Assembly (NCBI RefSeq): GCF_900091515.1
Contig: NZ_LT607410.1
Span: 2,046,001-2,110,000, forward strand
Direction: 5' to 3'
From: Micromonospora purpureochromogenes
Lineage (GTDB): Bacteria; Actinomycetota; Actinomycetes; Mycobacteriales; Micromonosporaceae
Length of the DNA stretch: 64,000 nt
In this document: positions 44,940 to 53,256 of the stretch, in pieces
How the letters are laid out: each line of letters starts with the position of its first letter
How positions within the stretch are numbered: the first letter of the stretch is position 1
Position numbers and translations under genes: made by a program
Notes under the pieces: model-generated
The model's database searches: none
Seen by the model: the letters and a program-made list of their open reading frames with translations, nothing else
Told to the model about the DNA's origin: nothing

Positions 44940-46393
44940 GGGCGCCGCCCCGAGTCGCCGCCGGCCGGGTCGGGCCGCCGGTGCAGGGTGACGGTGCGGT
45001 CGGCGAGCGCGGCGACGAAGTCCGCGTCGTGGGTGACGGTGACGACGGCGTGCCCGGCGTCGCGCAGGTCGGCGAAGAGGTCGACCAGCTCCCGCCAGGT
45101 GCGCCGGTCCTGGCCGAAGGTCGGCTCGTCGCAGATCAGCAGGCGGGGCGCGGTGGCCAGCGCGGTCGCCACACTCAGCCGTCGCGCCTCCCCGCCGGAG
45201 AGGGTGTACGGGTTCGCCCCGGCCAGCCGGGTCAGCCGCAGCCGGTCCAGCAGGGCGTCCACGGTGGCGCGTACCGCCGGCTCGGACTGGCCGGTCCGGC
45301 GGGGGCCGAGCGCCAGCTCGTCGAAGACGGTGGCGGTGACGAACTGGTGCTCCGGGTCCTGGAAGACCGAGCCGATCCGGCGGGCCAGCGCGGGCGCCCG
45401 CCAGCGGTGCGGGGGAGTGCGGTCGTCCGCCCCGGCCAGTGCGGCCGTGGCGGTGACCCGGCCGACGCCGGGGCGGAGCAGCCCGCCGAGGAGCAGGGCC
45501 AGGGTGGACTTGCCGACGCCGTTGGGCCCGAGCACGGCGAGCGCTTCGCCGGCGTGTACCCGCAGGTCGGTGGGGGCCAGCCGGGGCGGCAGGCCGAGCC
45601 GGTCGGCGGTGAGCAACTCCTCGCCGGGCGGTGTGGTGGCGTGCCGGGGCGGGATGGTCCGGCCGGGCACCCAGACGCCCTCGGCGGCCAGTGCCTCGCC
45701 GTGCGCGGCGAAGACCGCCTCCGGCGGGCCGTCCGCGCGGACCCCGCCGCCCGGCTCCAGCACCACCACCCGGTCGACCAGCGGCAGCGCCTCGGCAACC
45801 CGGTGTTCGACCAGGATCAGGGTGGTGTCGGCGGACAGCGCGCCGGCGACCGCCCGGCGGACCAGGTCGGCGCCGGCCGGGTCCAGGTTGGCGGTCGGCT
45901 CGTCGAGCAGCAGCAGGCCGGGGCGCAGGGCGAGCGCGCCGGCCAGGGCCAGGCGCTGCTGCTCGCCGCCGGAGAGCGCCGCGGTGGGCCGGTCCCGGTG
46001 GTACGGGAAGCCGACCCGGCGCAACGCCTCGTCCACCCGCGGCCAGATCTCCCCGGCCGGCACCCCCCGGTTCTCCAGCCCGAACGCGACGTCGTCGCCG
46101 CTGCGGGCCATCACCAGCTGGGTCTCCGGGTCCTGGAAGACGATGCCGACCCGTTCCCGGTCCTTGCGCGGGTCCAGCCCGTCGATCTCGACGGTGCCCT
46201 CCTGATCGCCGGAGTCCTCGGGCAGCAGCCCGGCCAGCGCCGCCAGCAGGGTGCTCTTGCCCGCCCCGGAGGGCCCGAGCAGCAGGACCCGTTCCCCGGC
46301 CTCGATCCGCAGGTCCACCCCGCGCACGGCCCACGCCTTCCGCCCGGCGTGCCGCCACCCGAACCCGCGCATCAACACCGCGCCCACCGGCAC
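44936..46393 (-). CDS. ECF transporter ATPase, two ABC domains fused (EcfA-EcfA')
   Basis: 485 residues with two complete ABC ATPase modules. Module 1: Walker A GPSGAGKST near 40, Q-loop FQDPETQ, signature LSGGEQQRL near 140, Walker B LLLLDEPTANLDPA. Module 2: Walker A GPNGVGKST near 275, signature LSGGEARRL, Walker B LLICDEPTFGQDRR. The fusion replaces separate EcfA1 and EcfA2 subunits. Encoded between ykoE and ecfT, downstream of the TPP riboswitch. Confidence 0.93.
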   Translation of the reverse strand: MPVGAVLMRGFGWRHAGRKAWAVRGVDLRIEAGERVLLLGPSGAGKSTLLAALAGLLPEDSGDQEGTVEIDGLDPRKDRERVGIVFQDPETQLVMARSGDDVAFGLENRGVPAGEIWPRVDEALRRVGFPYHRDRPTAALSGGEQQRLALAGALALRPGLLLLDEPTANLDPAGADLVRRAVAGALSADTTLILVEHRVAEALPLVDRVVVLEPGGGVRADGPPEAVFAAHGEALAAEGVWVPGRTIPPRHATTPPGEELLTADRLGLPPRLAPTDLRVHAGEALAVLGPNGVGKSTLALLLGGLLRPGVGRVTATAALAGADDRTPPHRWRAPALARRIGSVFQDPEHQFVTATVFDELALGPRRTGQSEPAVRATVDALLDRLRLTRLAGANPYTLSGGEARRLSVATALATAPRLLICDEPTFGQDRRTWRELVDLFADLRDAGHAVVTVTHDADFVAALADRTVTLHRRPDPAGGDSGRRP

Positions 46394-46428
46394 CCCTCCC
46401 TACCCAGGCCCGTCCGGCTCCCGGCCGG

Positions 46429-46484
46429 TGATCAAGAGGTTTGCGTCACGACGGTGGCTCCCGTTGACGCAAACCTCTTGATCA
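46429..46484. repeat. 20-bp inverted repeat, family copy A
   Basis: TGATCAAGAGGTTTGCGTCA (46429-46448) is perfectly complementary to 46465-46484, with a 16-nt loop. It sits between ykoE and ecfA inside the thiamine operon. A related inverted repeat with the same core lies at 63760-63822, so this is a dispersed family. Confidence 0.88.
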
Positions 46485-46498
46485 ACGAAGCGGGGGGG

Positions 46499-47083
46499 TC
46501 AGATTGCGGCGCGTTCGCGGCCGGCGGGGAACCGGTCGAGGACGCCGGTGCGGGCGAGGGCCCGGGTGAGCGCGACACTGCCCAGGCCGGCGATCACCAG
46601 GGAGCTCACCGCGGTGATCAGGATGTAGGGCAGGCGGAAGCTGCCCCAGGCGGTGTCCGGGTACCAGACGAAGACGTCGTAGAGCGACGCCGCCAGGCCG
46701 GCCAGCGTGGCGGCCAGCAGGGCGACGGGCAGCCGGAAGACGCGGTAGCCGAAGGCCGCGAAGGCGAGTTCCGCCGCGGCGGCCTCCAGCGGACCCTGGA
46801 TGACCAGCGTCCAGCCCCAGCTGCTGCCCAGCGCCACCGAGACCAGCGCGGCGACGGTGAGCGTGAAGAAGGCGGCGCCCGGCTTGCGGATGATCAGACC
46901 GCCCAGGACGGCGGGGACCAGCCAGACGCCGTAGATGGCCGCCCGCCCGGGCAGCGGGATCGCGTCGGCGGGGCCGTTCCAGAGCAGGCCCCAGGCCCAG
47001 AAGATGATGCCGAAGGCCACCCCGAGCACCGCCGCGATGACGATGTCGATGGTGCGCCACCGGTTGCTGTCGGTGTTGGTCAT
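46499..47083 (-). CDS. ykoE: YkoE-type thiamine (HMP) ECF transporter substrate-binding component
   Basis: A 194-residue membrane protein with about five segments, starting MTNTDSNRWRTIDIVIAAVLGVAFGIIFWAWGLLW, the YkoE family pattern. It is the S component that selects thiamine or its pyrimidine moiety. GGGAG stands before the ATG. A TPP riboswitch in its leader gives direct evidence of thiamine regulation. Confidence 0.9.
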   Translation of the reverse strand: MTNTDSNRWRTIDIVIAAVLGVAFGIIFWAWGLLWNGPADAIPLPGRAAIYGVWLVPAVLGGLIIRKPGAAFFTLTVAALVSVALGSSWGWTLVIQGPLEAAAAELAFAAFGYRVFRLPVALLAATLAGLAASLYDVFVWYPDTAWGSFRLPYILITAVSSLVIAGLGSVALTRALARTGVLDRFPAGRERAAI

Positions 47084-47125
47084 GTGTGCTCCCAGTCCAA
47101 ATGATCGAACCAGGAGAAGACGCAC

Positions 47126-47160
47126 GCCGCGCCCGGTATGGGACCGGACGGCGGCGCGGC
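47126..47160 (-). terminator. Riboswitch expression platform hairpin
   Basis: On the minus strand GCCGCGCC (47160-47153) pairs with GGCGCGGC (47133-47126). It follows the TPP aptamer and precedes a pyrimidine-rich TCTTCTCC run, so it may be an attenuator; sequestration of the ykoE ribosome binding site is the alternative. Confidence 0.5.
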
Positions 47161-47171
47161 TGGAGGTCGAC

Positions 47172-47262
<91 letters not shown>

Positions 47263-47349
47263 GTGAAGTTGTCTCGTCGACGCTAACAGCTCCGACCCCG
47301 CCACGGTCGGCCCGGGTGGACGACCGTTGGGCTGGGTAGGCTGCCGATC

Positions 47350-48180
47350 ATGCGGGTCGAGGCGCGAGGGCTGACGTTCGAGGTACGCACCGGCGGCCCG
47401 GAGGGCGGCGAACCCGTCCTCCTGCTGCACGGCTTCCCGCAGCACGGCGGCGAGTGGGACGACGTGGTGCCGGCGCTGCACGCCGCCGGCCTGCGCACGT
47501 ACGCGCCGGACCAGCGGGGCTACTCGCCGGGCGCCCGCCCGGCCGAGGTGGCCGCCTACCGGCTGCCGGAGCTGGTCGAGGACGCGGTGGCGCTGCTCGA
47601 CGCGCTGGGCGTCGAGGCGGCCCACGTGGTGGGGCACGACTGGGGCGCGGTCGTGGCCTGGGGCCTCGCCGCGGGGCACCCCGAGCGGGTCCGCACCCTG
47701 ACCGCCGTCTCCGTGCCGCATCCCGCCGCGATGGAGCACGCGCTGGCGAACGATCCGCGGCAGAAGGCGCGCTCGTCGTACGTGCTGCTGTTCCGCCAGC
47801 CGGGCAAGGCCGAGAAGGTGCTGCTGGCCGTGCGGGCGGCCGCCCTGCGCCGGCTGCTCTCCGCGGTGGGCGACGCCGGGCGGGTGGCCCGGTACGCCGA
47901 GCCGATGCGGGAGCCGGGAGCGCTGACCGGGGCGCTGAACTGGTATCGGGCCATGTCCAGGGCCGACCTGGCGCGGACCGGGCCGGTCGCGGTGCCCACC
48001 ACCTTCGTCTGGAGCGACCGGGACGTCGCGATCGGCCGGACCGCCGCCGAGGCCTGCGCCGCCCAGGTGACCGGGCCGTACCGGTTCGTCGCGCTCCCCG
48101 GCGTCACCCACTGGATTCCTGACGAGGCGCCGGCCCCGCTGGCCGAGGCGATCCTGGCTCGGGTACGCAACCTGGCCTGA
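47350..48180 (+). CDS. Alpha/beta hydrolase (epoxide hydrolase/haloalkane dehalogenase-like)
   Basis: A 276-residue alpha/beta fold hydrolase. LLHGFPQHGGEWDDVVPAL carries the oxyanion loop, GHDWGA near residue 96-101 the aspartate nucleophile typical of epoxide hydrolases, and GVTHWIPDE the catalytic histidine. TAGGCT (47337-47342) is 7 nt before the ATG, a leaderless start. Substrate unknown. Confidence 0.88.
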   Translation: MRVEARGLTFEVRTGGPEGGEPVLLLHGFPQHGGEWDDVVPALHAAGLRTYAPDQRGYSPGARPAEVAAYRLPELVEDAVALLDALGVEAAHVVGHDWGAVVAWGLAAGHPERVRTLTAVSVPHPAAMEHALANDPRQKARSSYVLLFRQPGKAEKVLLAVRAAALRRLLSAVGDAGRVARYAEPMREPGALTGALNWYRAMSRADLARTGPVAVPTTFVWSDRDVAIGRTAAEACAAQVTGPYRFVALPGVTHWIPDEAPAPLAEAILARVRNLA

Positions 48181-48234
48181 GCCCGCCGTGGGCCGACCGG
48201 ACGAGCAGGACCGACGAGCGGACGGAGGAACGCC

Positions 48235-48984
48235 ATGACGGTGAGCGCCGAGGCATACCTGGCGGTGGTGACCGAGACGATCGGCCGGGTGGCCGCGAGC
48301 CAGCGGGAGGCGGTGGGTCGGGCGGCCGACCTGATCGCCGCGGCGCTGCGCGCCGACGGGGTGGTGCACGCCTTCGGCACCGGCCACTCCGAGGCGCTGG
48401 CGATGGAGATCGCCGGCCGGGCCGGTGGGCTGGTGCCGACCAACCGGATCGCGCTGCGCGACCTGGTGCTGCTGGGCGGCCAGCCGGCGAGCATCCTCGG
48501 GCCGCACCTGGAGCGCGATCCGGCCGTGGCGCACCGGCTCTACGAGCTGGCCCCGGTCCGCCCGTCGGACATCTTCGTGCTGGCCTCCAACTCCGGCGTC
48601 AACGGCGCGATGGTGGAGTTCGCGTCGCTGGTCGTCGAGCGCGGGCACCGGCTGGTGGCGATCACCTCGGCACAGCACTCGGGCCGGATGGCCTCGCGCC
48701 ACCCGTCCGGGCGCAAGCTCGCCGACTTCGCCGACGTGGTGCTGGACAACGGCGCCCCGTACGGTGACGCGACCCTGCCGCTGCCCGACGGCGGCGCGGT
48801 CGGCGCGGTCTCCTCGATCACCGCGGCCCTGCTGGCCCAGCAGATCGTGGCCGAGACGGTGACCCGGTTGATCGCGGCGGGGGAGCGGCCCCCGGTCTAC
48901 CTGTCGGCGAACATCACCGGCGGCGACGAGCACAACGCCGCGCTGGAGGCCCGGTACGCCGGCCGCATCCGCCGAGGTTCCTGA
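48235..48984 (+). CDS. SIS domain sugar-phosphate-binding protein
   Basis: A 249-residue SIS-domain protein of the UPF0309 kind. The phosphosugar-binding loop FGTGHSEALAMEIAGRAGG is clear, as is VLASNSGVNGAMVEFA. Homologues include N-acetylmuramic acid 6-phosphate etherase and sugar isomerases, so a part in cell wall amino sugar handling is likely but unproven. GGAGGAA ribosome binding site. Confidence 0.85.
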   Translation: MTVSAEAYLAVVTETIGRVAASQREAVGRAADLIAAALRADGVVHAFGTGHSEALAMEIAGRAGGLVPTNRIALRDLVLLGGQPASILGPHLERDPAVAHRLYELAPVRPSDIFVLASNSGVNGAMVEFASLVVERGHRLVAITSAQHSGRMASRHPSGRKLADFADVVLDNGAPYGDATLPLPDGGAVGAVSSITAALLAQQIVAETVTRLIAAGERPPVYLSANITGGDEHNAALEARYAGRIRRGS

Positions 48985-49074
48985 GCCGGTTTCGCGCCAC
49001 TCCGGGTGGGGCATTGGCGTTGCTGCCGGCGGGGTGAGCCCCGTCGGCAGTACCGTCTCTTCCGGAGGTAGCGC

Positions 49075-49575
49075 GTGTCGAAGGAATCCGAGAAGCAGCG
49101 CTGGCAGCGCAACTTCGCCGATCTGCTCCAGGAGTTGCGCGTCGCCCAGACCGGCGTGCAGATCCTCTTCGCCTTCCTGCTGACCCTGCCGTTCAGCAAC
49201 GGCTTCACCCGGACCAGCGGCTTCCAGAAGGACGTCTACATCGTCTCGCTGCTGTCGGCGGCGGCCGCCACCGCGATGATCATCTCGCCGGTCGCCTTCC
49301 ATCGCGCGCTGTTCCGTCAGGGCCGCAAGCCGGAGCTGGTGCGCTTCGCCCACCGGATGGCCAGCGGCGGCCTCGGCTTCATGCTGATCTCGATGGTCAG
49401 CGCGGTGCTGCTGATCACCGACTTCGTGCTGCACCGCGGCGTGGCCCTGGTGCTCAGCGCGCTCACCGCGCTGTGGTTCCTGACCTTCTGGGTCTTCCTG
49501 CCGATGGCCCGGCGCAACTGGGGTGAGGACGTCGACGACGACGATGACGAGCCGCAGGTGCTGACCGGCGACTGA
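49075..49575 (+). CDS. DUF6328 family membrane protein
   Basis: A 166-residue protein with four membrane segments (about 32-50, 58-76, 97-118, 126-146), an N-terminal LLQELRVAQTGVQILFAFLLTLPF block typical of DUF6328, and a very acidic C-terminus (DVDDDDDEP). GGAGG is 7 nt before the GTG. Function unknown. Confidence 0.8.
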   Translation: MSKESEKQRWQRNFADLLQELRVAQTGVQILFAFLLTLPFSNGFTRTSGFQKDVYIVSLLSAAAATAMIISPVAFHRALFRQGRKPELVRFAHRMASGGLGFMLISMVSAVLLITDFVLHRGVALVLSALTALWFLTFWVFLPMARRNWGEDVDDDDDEPQVLTGD

Positions 49576-49609
49576 CCCGGACGCCGGCCGGAAAATCCGA
49601 CGTGCGCGA

Positions 49610-49640
49610 CGCTACCCCTGAGTAACACCCGGGGGTAGCG
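49610..49640. promoter_or_regulatory. Inverted repeat before the acyl-CoA dehydrogenase gene
   Basis: CGCTACCCC (49610-49618) is complementary to GGGGTAGCG (49632-49640), with a 13-nt centre containing TGAGTAACACC. It may terminate the DUF6328 transcript (TTGCTCTT follows) or be an operator for a TetR-type lipid regulator of the next gene. Confidence 0.5.
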
Positions 49641-49693
49641 TTGCTCTTGTCGAGCACGTTGACGCATCCGGACCGAGGTTCGAGGGGGCAGCC

Positions 49694-51667
49694 GTGACCA
49701 CGACGCACAACAGCCGACCCACCGAGGACGGCGCCGGGCCGCTGCCGGCCGAGGCGGGCCAGGTCTCCGAGAAGGAGGCCCGACAGGTCGCCGAGGCGGC
49801 CCGGGAAACCGCCTGGGACCGGCCCAGCTTCGGCAAGGAGCTCTTCCTCGGCCGGTTCCGGCTCGATCTGATCCACCCCTGGCCTCGCTCCGACCCGGAG
49901 GACGACGCGCGGGCCGAGCGGTTCCTCACCGAGTTCGGCGCGTACCTGCGCTCCGAGGTGGACGGCGCGGCCATCGAGCGCGACGCGTCCATCCCGGACG
50001 AGGTGTTCCAGGCGCTGGCCCGGCTCGGCGCGTTCGGCATGAAGATCGACCGGAAGTACGGCGGCCTCGGCCTGAGCAACCTGCACTACTGCCGCGCGCT
50101 GATGCTGGCCGGCTCGGTCAGCCCGGCGATCGGCGCGCTGCTCTCCGCCCACCAGTCGATCGGCGTGCCGCAGCCGCTGAAGATGTTCGGCACCGACGAG
50201 CAGAAGCAGCTCTTCCTGCCCCGGCTGGCCGCCGGGGAGGTCTCCGCGTTCCTGCTCACCGAGCCGGACGTCGGCTCCGACCCGGCCCGCCTGGCCACCA
50301 CCGCCGAGCCGACCGCCGACGGCACGGGCTACCGGCTCAACGGGGTGAAGCTCTGGGCCACCAACGGCACCGTGGCCACCCTGCTGGTGGTGATGGCCCG
50401 GGTGCCGGCCGGCGAGGGGCGGCGCGGCGGCATCACCGCGTTCGTGGTCGACGGCGACAGCGAGGGCATCACCGTCGAGCGGCGCAACGCCTTCGTCGGC
50501 CTGCGCGGCCTGGAGAACAGCCTCACCCGGTTCCACGACGTCTTCGTGCCCCGGGAGAACGTCATCGGCGGCGAGGGCAAGGGGCTGAAGATCGCCCTGA
50601 CCACGCTGAACACCGGGCGGCTGTCGCTGCCGGCGATGTGCGTCGGCGCGGGCAAGTGGTCGCTGAACGTGGCCCGGGAGTGGGCCGCCGACCGGGTGCA
50701 GTGGGGCCGGCCGGTCGGCGAGCACGAGGCGGTCGCCCAGAAGCTCTCCTTCATCGCCGCCACCACGTACGGCATGGAGACCATGCTCGACCTCTGCTGC
50801 CTGCTCGCCGACGACGACCGCAACGACATCCGGATCGAGGCGGCCCTGGTCAAGCTCTATGCCAGCGAGATGGCCTGGAAGATCGCCGACGAGCTGATCC
50901 AGATCCGGGGCGGGCGCGGCTACGAGACGGCCGACTCGCTCGCCGCCCGGGGCGAACGCCCGGCCGCGGTCGAGCAGATGCTGCGGGACCTGCGGATCAA
51001 CCGGATCTTCGAGGGCTCCACCGAGATCATGCACCTGCTCATCGCCCGGGAGGCGGTCGACGCGCACCTCTCGGTCGCCGGCGACATCATCGACCCGGAC
51101 GCCGGGCTCGGCCGCAAGGCCAGGGCGGGGGCGCGGGCCGGGGCCTTCTACGCCAGGTGGCTGCCCACCCTCGCCGTCGGCAGGGGACAGACCCCCACCG
51201 CGTACGGCGAGTTCGGCCCGCTCGCCGGGCACCTGCGGCAGGTCGAGCGGCACTCCCGCAAGCTGGCCCGCTCGACCTTCTACGCGATGTCCCGCTGGCA
51301 GGGAAAGATGGAACGCAAGCAGGCGTTCCTCGGCCGGGTGGTGGACATCGGCGCGGAGCTGTTCGCGATGTCCGCGGTCTGCGTGCGGGCGTACGCGGAG
51401 CGGGACACCCGCCCGGAGAACGTCGAGCTGGCCGACCTGTTCTGCCGGCAGGCGCGGGTCCGGGTGGAGCAGCTGTTCACCGCGCTGTGGGAGAACACCG
51501 ACTCCGTCGACGTCGCGGCGGCGAAGCGGATCCTCGCCGGCCGGTACGCCGCCCTGGAATCCGGCGTGCTCACCCCGCCGGCCGACACCCCGTGGGTGGC
51601 GCGCTGGTCACCCGGCCCGTCGACCACGCCGGACGTCCGCCGCCGGATCCCCCGCCAGGGCGGCTGA
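49694..51667 (+). CDS. Acyl-CoA dehydrogenase, long form
   Basis: A 657-residue flavoenzyme, about 250 longer than standard acyl-CoA dehydrogenases because of a C-terminal helical domain (after about residue 470), as in VLCAD/FadE-type enzymes. Core motifs: FLLTEPDVGSDPARLATTA for FAD binding and IRGGRGYETADSLAARGERPAAVEQMLRDLRINRIFEGSTEIMHL. Oxidises acyl-CoA to enoyl-CoA; chain length unknown. GTG start. An inverted repeat lies 54 bp upstream. Confidence 0.92.
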   Translation: MTTTHNSRPTEDGAGPLPAEAGQVSEKEARQVAEAARETAWDRPSFGKELFLGRFRLDLIHPWPRSDPEDDARAERFLTEFGAYLRSEVDGAAIERDASIPDEVFQALARLGAFGMKIDRKYGGLGLSNLHYCRALMLAGSVSPAIGALLSAHQSIGVPQPLKMFGTDEQKQLFLPRLAAGEVSAFLLTEPDVGSDPARLATTAEPTADGTGYRLNGVKLWATNGTVATLLVVMARVPAGEGRRGGITAFVVDGDSEGITVERRNAFVGLRGLENSLTRFHDVFVPRENVIGGEGKGLKIALTTLNTGRLSLPAMCVGAGKWSLNVAREWAADRVQWGRPVGEHEAVAQKLSFIAATTYGMETMLDLCCLLADDDRNDIRIEAALVKLYASEMAWKIADELIQIRGGRGYETADSLAARGERPAAVEQMLRDLRINRIFEGSTEIMHLLIAREAVDAHLSVAGDIIDPDAGLGRKARAGARAGAFYARWLPTLAVGRGQTPTAYGEFGPLAGHLRQVERHSRKLARSTFYAMSRWQGKMERKQAFLGRVVDIGAELFAMSAVCVRAYAERDTRPENVELADLFCRQARVRVEQLFTALWENTDSVDVAAAKRILAGRYAALESGVLTPPADTPWVARWSPGPSTTPDVRRRIPRQGG

Positions 51668-51691
51668 GCAGGGGCTGGGCCGTCGCTGAAG

Positions 51692-51865
51692 TCAGCGGGC
51701 GACGGCCCAGGCCAGCACCGCCGCGAGGATCAGCCCGTTGAGCACAGCGAGCACCAGGTACGCCTGCGGCGGGATCTTGCGACCCTTGCGGACGAAGCTC
51801 ACCAGGACGGCGGCGTACCCGAGCAGCAGCACGGCGACGACGATCAGGAAGTACAGCACCGCCAC
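51692..51865 (-). CDS. Small two-segment membrane protein
   Basis: A 57-residue protein read on the minus strand: VAVLYFLIVVAVLLLGYAAVLV, then the basic loop SFVRKGRKIPPQ, then AYLVLAVLNGLILAAVLAWAVAR. Two hydrophobic helices joined by a positive loop make it credible in spite of its size. It starts 3 nt after the stop of the next upstream gene. TAGGGT (51871-51866) stands 6 nt before a second GTG at 51859, which may be a leaderless start. Confidence 0.65.
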   Translation of the reverse strand: MAVLYFLIVVAVLLLGYAAVLVSFVRKGRKIPPQAYLVLAVLNGLILAAVLAWAVAR

Positions 51866-51868
51866 ACC

Positions 51869-52474
51869 CTAGCGGCCGCCCCGCAGGCCGAGTCGGCGCA
51901 GCTCCAGTGCGGCGAGCGCGTCGACGGTGGCGTCGTCGCCGCGCCGCCATGCCTCCGCCACATCCGGATCGATCCTGGTCAGCTTGCGCAGCGGCTGCCC
52001 GGCGAGGGCACGCAGCGCCAGCAGGTCCCGCCCGGCCGGGGCGCCGGCGAGCGCCTTCGCCGAGGCGGCCCGGCGCATCCAGCGCACCCGCAGCGGCAGC
52101 CAGCCGAAGAGCACCAGGGCGAGCGGGAAGACCAGCACGGCGATGGCGAGCGCCAGGGCGAGCTGGCCGACCAGCTCCTGCTGGTCCCGGCCGGCGTCGG
52201 CGACCGCGCGGGCCGCCTCGGCCGCCCGCTCGAAGGGGGCGGTCAGCTCGTCGCCGACCAGCGGCACCCGGCCGACCTTGCCGCCGGCCTCGGCGAGGTT
52301 GTCGGCGAGACCGCCGCCGGCCCCCTCCAGCTTCTGTCCAGGTACGGCGAGTTTCTGCACCAGGTCGTGCACCCACAGGGCGAAGCGGATCGCCGCGTAC
52401 ACCCAGACGACGACGAGCAGGTCGGTGAGGAGCTGGCGGAGGGCGACGGGGAAGCGATCGGCGTAGATCTTCAC
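51869..52474 (-). CDS. Membrane protein of unknown function
   Basis: A 201-residue protein with one N-terminal membrane segment (LLTDLLVVVWVYAAIRFALWV), a soluble middle that would lie outside (about 45-115), a second segment (LALALAIAVLVFPLALVLFGWLPL) and a basic cytosolic end. The GTG at 52474 is chosen because the upstream frame has no protein-like sequence. No family recognised. It may be co-transcribed with the 57-residue gene. Confidence 0.75.
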   Translation of the reverse strand: MKIYADRFPVALRQLLTDLLVVVWVYAAIRFALWVHDLVQKLAVPGQKLEGAGGGLADNLAEAGGKVGRVPLVGDELTAPFERAAEAARAVADAGRDQQELVGQLALALAIAVLVFPLALVLFGWLPLRVRWMRRAASAKALAGAPAGRDLLALRALAGQPLRKLTRIDPDVAEAWRRGDDATVDALAALELRRLGLRGGR

Positions 52475-52524
52475 GCCGGACAGCGTGCCACGACGCGGCG
52501 CGGCCGGCACCCCCTGAATCGCCG

Positions 52525-52917
52525 TCAGGCGGCGCACTTCGGGCAGGTGCCGAAGATCTCCAGGGTGTGGCTGACGTCGGCGTACCCGTGTTGGGCGGCG
52601 ACCCGCTCGGCCCAGGTCTCCACCGCCGGCCCGGCCACCTCGACGGTGCGGCCGCAGGCCCGGCAGACCAGGTGGTGGTGGTGCCCCTCGCTGCACCGGC
52701 GGTAGAGGTGCTCCCCACCGGGCGGGCGCATCACGTCGATCTCGCCGGCGTCGGCGAGGCCCTGCAAGGTGCGGTAGACGGTGGTCAGCCCGACCCGCTC
52801 GCCCCGGTCACGGAGCATCGCGTGCAGCTCCTGCGCGCTGTGGAAGCCCTCCACCTCGGCGAGCAGGGAGCTCACCGCCGTGCGCTGCCGCGTGTTCCGC
52901 AGCGCCCCCTCGCTCAT
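52525..52917 (-). CDS. zur: Fur family metalloregulator, probably Zur
   Basis: A 130-residue Fur-family repressor: winged helix in RNTRQRTAVSSLLAEVEGFHSAQELHAMLRDRGERVGLTTVYRTLQGL, the HHHHLVCRACG metal region, and structural zinc cysteines (CRAC...CPKC). Specificity for zinc is inferred from the operon with znuACB and from a Zur box in front of znuA. ATGA overlap with the ArsR gene. Confidence 0.88.
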   Translation of the reverse strand: MSEGALRNTRQRTAVSSLLAEVEGFHSAQELHAMLRDRGERVGLTTVYRTLQGLADAGEIDVMRPPGGEHLYRRCSEGHHHHLVCRACGRTVEVAGPAVETWAERVAAQHGYADVSHTLEIFGTCPKCAA

Positions 52918-53213
52918 GATCCCTCCCCGGCGTGGCTCACCGCGTCCGCCACGATGTGCGCCACGTGCTCGTCGACCAGCGCGTACGCGATCTCGCGGCC
53001 GCGCCGCGAGCCGCGGACCACCCCCGCCCCGCGCAGCACCCGCAGGTGCTGGGAGACCAGCGGCTGGGGGGCGCCGAGCTTCTCCACCAGCTCGTGCACA
53101 CACCGTTCACCCTGCGCCAGCTCGCTGACGATCGCCAGCCGGATCGGGGCGGACAGGGCGCGGAGCAGCTCACCCGCGCCCTCGTAGGCCTCGTAGCCGT
53201 TCGTGCCGGTCAC
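52914..53213 (-). CDS. ArsR/SmtB family regulator with alpha-5 zinc site
   Basis: A 99-residue winged-helix repressor. The recognition helix is in APQPLVSQHLRVLRGAGVV. Near the C-terminus D81-x-H83-x10-H94-x2-E97 reproduces the alpha-5 zinc site of SmtB and CzrA exactly; the ELCVCDL-type alpha-3 site is absent (RCVHEL). So it should release DNA when zinc is high. It lies between znuB and zur, with an ATGA overlap to zur. Confidence 0.9.
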   Translation of the reverse strand: MTGTNGYEAYEGAGELLRALSAPIRLAIVSELAQGERCVHELVEKLGAPQPLVSQHLRVLRGAGVVRGSRRGREIAYALVDEHVAHIVADAVSHAGEGS

Positions 53214-53256
53214 CCTGCAACGGTAACCAATACCACCGACAGGTGCCGGGGCGGCG

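Noticed and set aside
44981..47104. A 707-codon plus-strand frame across the ECF transporter genes
   Set aside because: It runs opposite the clear Walker motifs of the ATPase gene and through the inverted repeat; Gln/Arg/Gly-rich shadow.
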